NCBI GenBank assembly: GCA_030544215.1
Contig: JARZZO010000008.1
Span: 15,867,114-15,931,113 of the forward strand
Reading direction: 5' to 3'
Length of the DNA: 64,000 nucleotides
DNA from: Zantedeschia hybrid cultivar
Taxonomy: Eukaryota > Streptophyta > Magnoliopsida > Alismatales > Araceae
The position numbers and the translations under genes are program-made. Below, piece by piece: positions 23,135 through 33,530 of this stretch. Under the pieces are notes generated by a model, which was given only the letters and a program-made list of their open reading frames with translations, had not been told where the DNA came from and searched no databases. How positions within the stretch are numbered: the first letter of the stretch is position 1; every line of letters begins with the position of its first letter.

Positions 23135-25112
23135 CCGGTAGGGGGACGAAACCTTGCATGTGTGCTCGTTGCTTTCGGCGTGATGTGGCGTGTGTGGGGC
23201 TAGATTGAGCATGTTTAGGGGGTTTCCTTGAGGGAATAACGGTGTTTGTGATCGTGGATTCGTAGCATGATTGTGTGGATGAGCTTCTCTCCTTCCCCCT
23301 TTGATTTTGGGATTTTCGGGGTGCCCGGGGTTCAAGGGTGAAGCCCTTGGGTCGAACCAGGAAACCTGGTTTCTGGCGCTAAATGGCGTCGGGCTGGGTC
23401 GACGCTTTTCCGAAAGACGTCTGGTCAGCACGACGCGTTTTAGCGCAGAAACCTTCCTGTGTGAGGTTTCCTGAGTTAGGGGTTCTGTGCTAAATGACGT
23501 CATGGATGGACGACGCCTTTCAGAAAGACGTCGGGCCATCATGACGCTATTTAGGCAAGAAATGCCCCCGTTTAAGGGTTCTGCAAATCTGGTTTTCTGG
23601 GTTGAAAGGCGTCGGGACACCCAGACGCGTTTTAAATGGCGACTTCTTCGGTGGACGCGTTTTAAGCAATAATCTGACGTTTAACTGAACCTGTCTGAGG
23701 GACTTGAATGGCGTCGACCTCGGTCGACGCGATTCAAGCCAGAAGTGCTATATTGCTGTTTTTTTAGCATGTGTTTCACTGTGAAAGTTCTAAGGCATGT
23801 TTTATGTTGTACACTGTGATCGAGGACTTATGTGTGAGTGGAATTACAGCATGTTAAATGTGTATGTGTGTGTGCCTGTACGAATATGGATTCGGGATGA
23901 CTGTGGTTTCCGTTTGTCACCATGGGCTGATGGGAGAAGGGCCATGGTGTCTGTGAGGAGGGGTACTTGTTGTGTTTCACCCTTGGCTGAGACAAGCAGA
24001 ACCACCTTGAGCCCGTCGGGCCGGAGTAGCTGTGTGCTATCCGAGGGGTTGCTGTTTGGTCTCAGCGGGTCGGGGTTTCCCTTGGTTGTCGTGACAGCTT
24101 CTGGCGTGTTTCTTGCTGTGGAGCTGGTGGTGTTTCTGGTGGGAGTTGGTTTACCCATTAGCCAGTGGGCCTGATGTGACCTTTGATCAAGGTTACGAGT
24201 GGTACCTATAGCCCTTGGCCTGACGCAGCCCGGGAGAGTTGGGTTTGTGGGTAGTTCCTGTAGCTTCGGCTTGACGGGGGTTCGCCGGTCCCCAGGGTCC
24301 TCCTGAAGCGCTGAGGCCTAGCGTGGAGGCAATCCGGACGGTAGGACAGTAGTCTAGACTGCTTGTGTGCACACGTAGCTGGCAGTGGCGGTACACTGAG
24401 TCCAGCTAGTCCTAGTTTAGCTCGCTGCCTCACCCTACAGTGTCCCGGAACGCTGTAGGGGTGGACAGGCGTGAGCAGTGGTGGTAGTGTTGGGAGGCGA
24501 CGTTCGACTTCGGTCGACAGTGTGGTTTAGTCGCTTCGCAGACTTTGACTGTGAGTCGTGACTCTGTGTTGGGTTCTTCGGGTTACTTAGAGTGGTTCTT
24601 GTTACACTGCTTGCCGTGCGTTTCATATCAGAGTTGGGTGCTGTGTTTACTGCTTTGCTTAAATTGCTATATATATCCCTGTTGTTGCACTTGTGGGTGT
24701 GTGAGTAGGAGGCAGGGGATCGGATGATCCCTACTGAGCCATTTCTGGTGTGGCTCACCCCCTGCGGTTTTCAGGTGTGGACCTCGTGGCGCGCGGTAGC
24801 GTGGTGTCTTCTCGGTGTGCAGACCAGCAGCTGTCTTAGTTCCGGGGTATGCCCCGATGTTGTTGTACTTCCTTCTGCCTGTACTTATTTAATTGTTGGA
24901 CATGTAATTATTGTTGGACTGTATACGGACATTGTTATTTTCCTTCCTGCGCACTTGCTTATCTTTGTAGTCCGTGAGATTGTCATATTTAATCTTGTTT
25001 AGCACTTACTCCTCCAGACGTGTTGTGTGAGATCCGGGTGTGAACCCGTAGTTAATGGACCGACATCCATTTAGTGACCGGGTCTCCGGTCATAGGATGG
25101 CGGGTCGTTACA
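23135..25112 (+). repeat. Element B 5' LTR, right part
   Basis: It resumes the B LTR after element C and ends GGGTCGTTACA, directly before the PBS. A TATATATA box is at about 24669-24676. Relative to the 3' LTR it has about 516 extra bases (about 23757-24270), whose ends share GCT; most simply the 3' LTR lost them. Confidence 0.92.
23379..23737 (+). repeat. Palindromic module array (7) in element B 5' LTR, right part
   Basis: Half-sites start at 23385, 23416, 23496, 23527, 23608, 23638 (GGCGAC variant) and 23710. Outer arms pair well at 23710 (CTTGAAT with ATTCAAG). All gaps are 10 bases. Confidence 0.9.
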
Positions 25113-25114
25113 GA

Positions 25115-25128
25115 TGGTATCAGAGCTC
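25115..25128 (+). other. Element B primer-binding site (initiator tRNA-Met)
   Basis: TGGTATCAGAGCTC begins two bases after the LTR end. This is the classic plant PBS complementary to the 3' end of initiator tRNA-Met. Confidence 0.92.
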
Positions 25129-25267
25129 AGTCTGGTCGAGTATGTGATAAACTGGGTTAGATATTATAGTCCAACAATAAGTGCAAGTCTGTACAGGCGA
25201 TGGCTGCTGGTGTAGATTGATAGGTTTTGACGTGTTTTGGTTCGATTTTCGTGTTTGAGGGGTAGCG

Positions 25268-26308
25268 ATGGCGCCGAAGCGGAGAGCTCCGGTGGCTCGA
25301 GATGCTAGAGCAGATGGTGGTGGTTCGAGGGCTGAAGGTCATGATGTGGACCGTTTCAGGGAAGCTATGATTGGGGCTACGTCTAGGCACCGGCAAGGAG
25401 TTGGGAGTGAGGGATCCAATTCCCGAGACGGTCAGTCTACGATTTTGGAGCGGTTCTTGAAGCTGAAGACCCCTTCGTTTACCGGACGGCCGGTCTCAGA
25501 CGAGGCAGCCCTTTGGGTTAAGGAATTGGAGAAGGCATTCGATGTTCTTGAGTGTGCAGAGAATGACAAGACTTTGTTGGCAACTTACTTATTGAAGGAC
25601 AATGCATTTGAGTGGTGGGTCGCGACTAGAGGTATGATGTTTGCAGATAGGTCCTTGAGAGAGATCCCTTGGGAGATGTTTTTGAAAGAATTTAGCAGAC
25701 GGTACTTTTCGAGGCACGTTCAGAAGACGAAGGCAATGGAGTTTATGGAATTGGTACATGACGACATGACGGTTTTAGAATACCAGGCGAAGTTTGTGGC
25801 TCTTGGAAGGTTTGCTCCTCACATATCTGAGCGTGAGGATCTGAGGACAGAGAGATTTGTGGACGGACTTCGTTATGATCTGAGGTCAATGGTGGCACCT
25901 TAGCATTGTAGGGATCTGGCGTCAGCAACACGATGCGCGGCAGCGGTGGAGACTAAATTCCAGCAGATGGCGAGAGAAGTGGAGCGTTCGGCACAAGGGA
26001 AGCAGCAAGGCAGGAGCAGATCAACGATCTTTTCGTCAGACGGTCCGAGTTCCTTCGAGTTCAGGTCCCAAGAGATGCCTTGTGGTGAGGGCAGCAAAGG
26101 TTCGATTCATCCGATGCAGTCTGTGGCTAGCAGGCGGCAGGGAGCAAGGCAGGATGCGGTAGGTCATTGTTCCCTTTGTGGCGGTTATCATGGCAGTCGG
26201 ACGTGTCCATTGGTCACTAGTGGCTGTTTTGGTTGTGGTAAGAAGGGGCATTTTCTGAGAAACTGTCCCCAGAAGAACCAGGCAGGTCAGGGGCCGAGCG
26301 GTGAGTAG
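25268..26308 (+). pseudogene. gag: Element B gag (capsid plus CCHC zinc knuckle), one in-frame stop
   Basis: The ATG at 25268 starts a basic N terminus (MAPKRRAPVARDARAD). The retrotransposon gag domain follows (LKLKTPSFTGRP, DEAALWVKELEKAFDVLEC, NAFEWWV, FLKEFSRRYF). A TAG at 25901-25903 interrupts the frame, which then continues unshifted to 26308. Two Cys/His clusters are near the end; the second, CFGCGKKGHFLRNC, is a canonical CCHC knuckle. It packages element RNA in a capsid. No protease, RT or integrase follows within B. The domain order and style fit Tekay/Del chromoviruses. Confidence 0.88.
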
Positions 26309-26691
26309 GTGTTCGAGGCGTGATTGGAGTCACGTCTCTTTGTGGATATTCGAGAGGTTGTGCTAGATGAGCACTTTTATCTTGCCTTGTTTTGAGATAG
26401 TCGTGGTCTCGTGTGGCACTAGTATGTATTTGGGTTTTGGTAGAGGAATCGGTTTTGTGATTTGGGCCTTGCTAATGTATGGATGTTTTAATCTATCAGC
26501 TTTTGTCAGAATTGAGAATCTTGGTTAGCTTGATGTGATGTGATGTGATTGGCTAATTATGTGGAACCTTGTGTGTATGATTGGTGAGATCGATTGTTGT
26601 GATCGGTGTGTGTCGGCATGTGATGGTTAGTCGAGTTGAGCATTGAGCGGTTGCAAATTTCGAGGACGAAATTCTTTTAAGGGGGGGAGAT
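26309..26691 (+). other. Element B 3' non-coding region and polypurine tract
   Basis: No ORF. It ends in GAGGACGAAATTCTTTTAAG followed by GGGGGGAGAT (tract about 26681-26691) directly against the 3' LTR. This ending is typical of Tekay-type elements and confirms the plus orientation. Confidence 0.88.
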
Positions 26692-28886
26692 TGTAATGAC
26701 TGAGATTTCGGGTTCTGTATTTGGGTCGGGTTCGGGCCGGATCCCCTGGTTTGGACCCTGGAGGGGTCTTGAGATTTCTGGTTGAATGGCGTCAACAGTG
26801 CTCGACGCCTTTTAAAAGGCGTCAGGGTGTGTGGACGCCATTTAAGCCTGCTAGTTGTTGTGCCACGTGTGCGCCACGTGGGCGGGTTTCGGGCCGCGAG
26901 AGTACGGCCCCTGTCAGATTTGTCTGAACGGCGTCCAGCTTGGTCGACGCCTTTCAGACTGCGACACCTGCGGTGTCAGGGTGCGACGCCAGAGCGTTGT
27001 CAGTACGGCCTGTCTTGTCGTCTGAACGGCGTCCGTGGTGGACGACGCGTTTCAGACCGGTGTCGGTACGGCCGTCCTGTCAGACTGAATGGCGTCTGCC
27101 TCGATCGACGCGTTTTACCTCGTTCCAGATTGACCCCGCAAGCCTCCCCTTCTTTCCCTCACTTTCGCCTCTCCACTCTCTCTCTTCGCCCTCTCCGCTC
27201 CCTCCGCCCTCCTTCCTCCCTTCCCTTCCTCTTCTTCCTCTTCCAACTACTCCGTAGCTTCCCTACCTCTCACCTCTACCTCCACCACCTTCCTCACGGT
27301 GTTCCCTTCTCCGGACGGCGGCCGACGTCCCGGCGGAGTGGCGGCGTCCTCGAGGATACCGGCGGCGGCGTGGGGCGAGACGGGTCGGCGGCGAGGAGCT
27401 TGGAGGAGTTCAAGAACCGGTAGGGGGACGAAACCTTGCATGTGTGCTCGTTGCTTTCGGCGTGATGTGGCGTGTGTGGGGCTAGATTGAGCATGTTTAG
27501 GGGGTTTCCTTGAGGGAATAACGGTGTTTGTGATCGTGGATTCGTAGCATGATTGTGTGGATGAGCTTCTCTCCTTCCCCCTTTGATTTTGGGATTTTCG
27601 GGGTGCCCGGGGTTCAAGGGTGAAGCCCTTGGGTCGAACCAGGAAACCTGGTTTCTGGCGCTAAATGGCGTCGGGCTAGGTCGACACTTTTCCGAAAGAC
27701 GTCTGGTCAGCACGACGCGTTTTAGCGCAGAAACCTTCCTGTGTGAGGTTTCCTGAGTTAGGGGTTCTGTGCTAAATGACGTCATGGATGGACGACGGCT
27801 TTCAGAAAGACGTCGGGCCATCATGACGCCATTTAGGCAAGAAATGCCCCCGTTTAAGGGTTCTGCAAATCTGGTTTTCTGGGTTGAAAGGCGTCGGGAC
27901 ACCCAGACGCGTTTTAAATGGCGACTTCTTCGGTGGACGCGTTTTAAGCAATAATCTGACGTTTAACTGAACCTGTCTGAGGGACTTGAATGGCGTCGAC
28001 CTCGGTCGACGTGATTCAAGCCAGAAGTGCTATATTGCTTCGGCTTGACGGGGGTTCGCCGGTCCCCAGGGTCCTCATGAAGCGCTGAGGCCTAGCGTGG
28101 AGGCAATCCGGACGGTAGGACAGTAGTCTAGACTGCTTGTGTGCACACGTAGCTGGCAGTGGCGGTACACTGAGTCCAGCTAGTCCTAGTTTAGCTCACT
28201 GCCTCACCCTACAGTGTCCCGGAACGCTGTAGGGGTGGACAGGCGTGAGCAGTGGTGGTAGTGTTGGGAGGCGACGTTCGACTTCGGTCGACAGTGTGGT
28301 TTAGTCGCTTCGCGGACTTTGACTGTGAGTCGTGACTCTGTGTTGGGTTCTTCGGGTTACTTAGAGTGGTTCTTGTTACACTGCTTGCCGTGCGTTTCAT
28401 ATCAGAGTTGGGTGCTGTGTTTACTGCTTTGCTTAAATTGCTATATATATCCCTGTTGTTGCACTTGTGGGTGTGTGAGTAGGAGGCAGGGGATCGGATG
28501 ATCCCTACTGAGCCATTTCTGGTGTGGCTCACCCCCTGCGGTTTTCAGGTGTGGACCTCGTGGCGCGCGGTAGCGTGGTGTCTTCTCGGTGTGCAGACCA
28601 GCAGCTGTCTTAGTTCCGGGGTATGCCCCGATGTTGTTGTACTTCCTTCTGCCTGTACTTATTTAATTGTTGGACATGCAATTATTGTTGGACTGTATAC
28701 GGACATTGTTATTTTCCTTCCTGCGCACTTGCTTATCTTTGTAGTCCGTGAGATTGTCATATTTAATCTTGTTTAGCACTTACTCCTCCAGACGTGTTGT
28801 GTGAGATCCGGGTGTGAACCCGTAGTTAATGGACCGACATCCATTTAGTGACCGGGTCTCCGGTCATAGGATGGCGGGTCGTTACA
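26692..28886 (+). repeat. Element B 3' LTR, uninterrupted
   Basis: 2,195 bp from TGTAATGAC to CGTTACA, followed by target duplication GCCTG. It preserves the empty site of element C (AAGAACCGGTAGGGG at about 27413), which verifies the C insertion point and its CCGGT duplication. It carries twelve palindromic modules (26782-27118 and 27661-28019), some damaged by point mutations relative to the 5' copy. Confidence 0.95.
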
Positions 28887-29252
28887 GCCTGCCTGGAAGC
28901 TGTGCTCATAAATCGAGAAGTAGCCCGGCCGAACGGAGTTGGCTCTTGTATGCCTCCCAGGCCGAACGGGAATCATCCAAGAGGGAATCAGATGGTAGTT
29001 AGTTATGCTCTTTAGTTCATCGACACCAAGAGCACAAACTACGTCCGAGACCTTCTCGGCCTGGCGACGGCCTGTAGTGGAAGGCTCGGCAGCAGCGGGG
29101 ACCGTTTCTGCCTCGTTCGCCTTGCCGGAAAGGAAAGAGTTCAAGGAAAAAGGAGATAACGGAGAAGACTGGGGAGTAGGTCTAGACGAGGAGCACGACG
29201 AGCTGCTTTCGGCTGAAAAGCTGCTCTCGGCCGAAGAAGAACTATCGGACAT
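28887..29252 (-). pseudogene. Antisense gene of element A, 5' exon, interrupted by element B
   Basis: A minus-strand ATG at 29252 starts a Ser/Glu-rich acidic N terminus (MSDSSSSAESSFSAESS), then VDELKSITNYHLIPSWMI and YFSIYEHSFQAG. The target duplication of B lies in the last codons, and the frame continues at 2432 into GFRLPLHLF. This joins the two halves of one Transposase_28-type domain and shows the pre-insertion continuity. The molecular role of this protein family is not known. Confidence 0.8.
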
Positions 29253-30160
29253 GAATCAAAAGAGGAAAAGGCTGGAGCTGAGGCTTACCCTCAGATTAGG
29301 AACTCCCCGGCGATGGACAAGACGTCCCCGGACGACCTTGATGGAACACTCGCGGCCAGAGAAGAAAAGACGTTTGCGGCGCTACTCGCAGGAACGCTCT
29401 GGCGTGGAGAGGAAGAGAGATAATGCGAAGGAACAATTCTGAGGCGAATGGAGCCGATATTTATAGGATGGCCTAGGGAGGTCGGATAGCGAACCAACGG
29501 CCGAGATCCTCCAACCTCTCGGCTCCTCCTCGCTCGGATGTTTGACGCGTGTCCCGTCCCTCGCCATGACGACGAGTGGGCTGCCGGATCGAAAAGAGGC
29601 GATCAACGGCCGGAAGCGGCCTAACCCTTCGACTATTCCTCCGGATGCTCGCCACGTGTCCTGATCCTCGTGTCGGGGGCCGGAGAGGCGGTGATCCAGG
29701 TGAAGTTTCGGGCAGAGAGCCGAAACGGCCGTAATCCAAGTGATGACTGTTGACGGTTGAGATCTTTTTGTGCTTTCGGCTGCCCGGCCGGATGTCAAAC
29801 ACGTGTTCTGTGTTTGTTGTGATGCGACTGTGAAGGCGGGAGATTCAAAGTCATTTCTGCCCTCGCTTGGCGTCCCAAAGTGTCCTAATAACCTTGCCCT
29901 TTCACAACTAGGGACGAAGGTATTCGTCACCAAGTCTTGGCCTGAGACGAAGGTGTCTACGACAGGGTCTCGGCCTGAGACGAGACTGTTTGTCACCAAC
30001 TCTCGGCCGACTTGAGACGAAGCCGAGTCTCCCGGTTTTTAAAACAGGAATAAGAACAGTTTCAGACAAGGATCATGTCAGATTTTATTTTTCCGTAGGG
30101 GCTTCGGACGTTACTCTCGCCGTTTGATAAAATTGAGAACGACGAGAGTAGGGGGCCATA
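29253..30160. other. Element A region between antisense gene start and 3' LTR, with purine tract
   Basis: No supported ORF. It would contain the promoter of the antisense gene. Short repeats of CTCGGCC(T/G)GAGACGA lie at about 29936-30015. It ends with AGTAGGGGGCCATA (about 30147-30160), a probable polypurine tract. A perfect 8-bp inverted repeat, TACTCTCG with CGAGAGTA, flanks a 23-base loop at about 30111-30149. Confidence 0.55.
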
Positions 30161-32764
30161 TGATGGGGCAGAATCCGATTCGGCCCAGATCTAGGGGGCC
30201 GGCCCAGTGAAAAGGATACATCCCAATTGCATTCGGTCCAACAACGGCCCAACAACGACCCAGCAAGCGGCCTTCGGCCCACCAGCGGCCCTCAGCCCAA
30301 TAGCGACATTCGGCCCAACAGCGGCCTTCGGTCCACCAGCGGCCTTCGGCCCAACAAGCGGCACTCGGCTCAGTAGCCGTATCCGGCCCATTCTGGCGGA
30401 TTACTAGGCACTATGGCGGTTTATTAGCAACCTAAAACATAGTCCTATATCGGCTGCAACAACCAGGTAACCCCCATCCTCCGTTATAAATGTAACGACC
30501 CCCTGTCGGCTGGTTCAGTCATGCCGGCTTACGACGAACCGAAGGGACCCGTTAACAGTGGGAACAACCCGAACATGACTTACAGTTAACGTTGAGCACT
30601 TTGCATGTAAATAGACAAAACATTTCATATAGATGTCATACACAGTGCATTATAGTACATTAAGTCCAGGGATACAACATGTAAGATACATAGGAACTGG
30701 ACTTGCAAAAACAACCTTTGTTCAACTAAACTAAGCTCAGATAGACTTCTCGGTTGCCCCAAGAAGGTCCTCTCCTGAAAGGGAGTTAAATAGTGTGGAT
30801 GAGTTTACCGACTCAGTAAGCACATGATACCACTACATGGCTTATCATATATATAAACGTAAAAAGACAACATGATATTACTACATAATCATGGCATGAT
30901 AGAATATAATATAACAAACTTCAGCTAACATAGGGATCATGGCAAATCATGGCATGGTCAAGAGAGCATGGCGTAACATGGTATGACATGGGTATAAACA
31001 TAAAGATTCATGGCATGGCATCATGGCGTGACTTGACTTAAACATGGCATGGCATGGCATGAGTAAAAGCATAATAGAGGCATGTCATAACATCATGGCA
31101 TGGTGAAAAGATCATGGAATAGCATGAAGTCATAATCATATATAACATACGGATAACATGAATCTTTTCACTTATTTAACGGACATGCATCCAAACCACA
31201 ACATGAGGAGGTTAGCATGACATGCAGTCAGTGGTAAGGCAAATGCCTACTGGCGCTTCCACTGCGCAGCAGGGGGACCCACCCGTCCCAACTGGACCGG
31301 GAGAACCGTACCCAGGATTTACCCGTTTGCCTCGGGTTACGTCTTTTAATTATGTCCGCCTCACACGGATGCTTGTATGATTCGGACGCATGGACTCCTA
31401 AGGTGGCATTGTCCGTAGCATGTTTGATTTTAACATGAGAGACTTATAGAAATGGGGATTTAGGCATGGGTTGGGTGTTCATTTCGGCAGCATAACGGTT
31501 TAGTAGCATCTTGGTTAGGGGTTCATTTCAGCAACATAACGGCTTAGTAGCATCTTGGTTGGGGGTCCATTTCGACAGCATAACGGCTTAGTAGCATCTT
31601 TTTAAATTTGTAAGAAAATACATGTTTGAAAAATATGCCATTCGAAATAGGAAAATAACCATGCAAAAAGAATCATGTACTTGCCTTTAAACCAGGAGCT
31701 CTCTTGGACAGTAATAACTCCTTCCTACACGTGTGAAGAATCCTGCGAACAGCACCCACTCCCGCTCTAAAATCTCTCTCTCTCTTTCTTTCTCTCTCTT
31801 ACTCTCTTGGATGTGGGCAAGGAGAAAGGAGGGGAAGGTGGGAAGGAAAGGAATGGGATGGGGAGAAATGGGAGGACCACCCTCCTATTTATAGAAGGAG
31901 AGGGGAGGGTTAAAAGGGGGGTTACTTGGGGGTTAGGTTAACTAGGGTTGGGTTACTTAAGGGTTAGGTTACTTGATGGTCAAGAAACTTGGTTAGATTA
32001 ACTAGGGTTAAGTCACTTGATAGTCAAGAAATCTTACCAATATCTTTTATCCTTTAGTGGTATCCTTTAGTACTTTTTCACTTTAGTCCTTGTATTTTTT
32101 TATAATTGTATTTATACCCCTACTCTGTAGTTTGTCATTGATTTTAACCTCTTTCTAGTGTTTTGAGGACACTTCTAGAGACCTTAAAAATTATACTTAA
32201 GACCTTCTAAAAATCATCAATCACATTATTAACCTCAAACTTTTCATAATTGTGTTTATACTTTTTCGATATTTACGAATATATCATTTTTATAATTATG
32301 TATATGTTGGCACGTAACCGTAATCTTGTAGGTCCTTACAATAAATGGAAGGCTATTTATTACAAAAGGTATGACCAGGGGACCATAGCCCAAGCACTTA
32401 AGCTTCTTTCTTCCTTCTTTCTGAATCGAATCTTCTTCAGAAGTTAACTTAACCGTCGGAGGGGGGTTCTCCTAGGCCGAAATCCGGGAACCTCGCTGAC
32501 TGGTTCTTCTTGCAGGGGCCTCGGTTCGAATCTTCGCCGACCTCTTCGTTCGGATCGGCTTCGGCCACCGGTCTCGGTTTCCTTCTTCTCCTAGGGTGTC
32601 GGCCTCGTTCTTCACCGACCCCTTCATCCGGATCCCCCTCGGCAAACGGGGTCTCGGCTTCGCTCTCGGCACGTCTCGGTCCGGATCTCTGTCGGCCTTT
32701 TCGATCTGATTACTATCTCGGATTCTTATCTCGGAATCCGACAGTGATAGCTTCGGCTACATCA
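30161..32764 (+). repeat. Element A 3' LTR, interrupted by solo LTR E
   Basis: It starts TGATGGGGCAG after the purine tract and is best closed at CTACATCA (32764), giving TGAT...ATCA inverted ends. Without E it would be about 750 bp. It holds a GC-rich minisatellite at 30225-30370 built on CGGCCCAACAGCGGCCTTCG. The TATA box CCGTTATAAATGG is split by E. The 3' border is tentative because the matching 5' LTR is outside the window. Confidence 0.6.
30491..32340 (-). mobile_element. Solo LTR E (1,850 bp), gypsy type, minus orientation
   Basis: The plus-strand ends TGTAACGACC and GGTCCTTACA are the reverse of a TGTAAGG...GGTCGTTACA LTR. A perfect 5-bp duplication ATAAA lies at 30486-30490 and 32341-32345. 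No internal coding region is present. On the minus strand a TATAAATA box lies at about 31886-31894. The plus-strand segment 30890-31150 is rich in CATGGCATGG repeats. The ends resemble the B/D LTR family, but the body is not obviously similar and has no palindromic modules. Confidence 0.85.
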
Positions 32765-33530
32765 AATCTAAACTTTTCATTAGCAGAAACGATAAAGTGC
32801 CCTTACTAAGTGTACAATGCCACTTTCACTGGTAACTAATATACATATGACTAAATGAGGGAGTTCTTAGCCATAATACAAACTTTAGCAGATGTAGACG
32901 TCAGACATATATATAGGGTAGGACGGCACAGTGAGCATCTGCCACAATATTTGTTAGCATGTAAGTTTTGATGATTATTATTATTATTTTTGAACGCAAA
33001 GTGGGGGATCTCAACTACAGCCATGTTTAAAATAATATACTATAAATATATAAATATTCCTTAGAAAGCTGCAATTTAATAACACATTTTTTCCTTCAAA
33101 GTATTTTATTATTTTTATGGAAAATAATCATGATTTATTTTTTAAATATTTTATGAAAATGAAATAGCCATATACGTAGGTTTAAAAATGTTTTTCAACA
33201 ATCAGATCCTTCTCATATTACATATTTAATTTTATATATTATTTATTTATTTTGGTTGCTTAATTTGAGTATTATTTATTGATAATGAATAAACTAGAAT
33301 TTACTAGTTTTGCCGAAGGTCATGCGTCTTTATATGTCTATATATGATCAGGAATTGGGATGGTTCTGTTTTAATTTTTCATTGAATAGAATAAAGAAAC
33401 AACAATTGGCCTTCAAAAGGTGAATTGAGTTTAAAAAGTTTAACTTTGATATTAACAACTGTACAAAAATAAAGCTAAAAAAAATAATATAATGTATTTG
33501 TAGTGGTTAGAAATTGAAGGGTGTTGAGGA
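32765..33530. other. AT-rich intergenic DNA
   Basis: I see no ORF, RNA gene or clear repeat here; long A/T-rich stretches dominate. Confidence 0.6.

Larger units (their letters stand above)
2433..28886 (+). mobile_element. Element B: gag-only, Tekay-like Ty3/gypsy LTR retrotransposon, split by element C
   Basis: LTR ends are TGTAATGACT and GGGTCGTTACA. A perfect 5-bp target duplication GCCTG lies at 2428-2432 and 28887-28891. The PBS and polypurine tract are adjacent to the LTRs. Removing C (19,972 bp) and its duplicated site leaves about 6.5 kb. The internal region is only about 1.6 kb and codes for gag alone; no protease, RT or integrase is present, so it is non-autonomous and resembles the published TR-GAG class. 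LTRs differ by roughly 16 substitutions by eye plus one gap of about 516 bp. It interrupts the antisense gene of element A inside its conserved domain. Confidence 0.92.
1..32764 (+). mobile_element. Element A: 3' portion of a Tat-lineage Ty3/gypsy retrotransposon (outermost host of the nest)
   Basis: The 5' LTR and gag-pol would lie left of the window. Visible, in order, are a tandem repeat, an antisense multi-exon gene with a Transposase_28-type domain, a purine-rich tract and a 3' LTR. This layout (repeats plus an antisense ORF between pol and the 3' LTR) is established for plant Tat elements. The element is interrupted twice: by element B at 2433-28886 and by solo LTR E at 30491-32340. Several nonsense codons in the antisense gene show it is older than its insertions. 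The lineage call rests on architecture and the antisense gene, since no polymerase is visible. Confidence 0.75.

Noticed and set aside
30890..31150. CATGGCATGG-rich segment as a possible regulatory array or satellite
   Set aside because: Irregular simple-sequence drift inside solo LTR E; no fixed period.
32515..32535. tRNA-like B box GGTTCGAATCTTC
   Set aside because: No tRNA cloverleaf or A box around it; it lies in the element A LTR.
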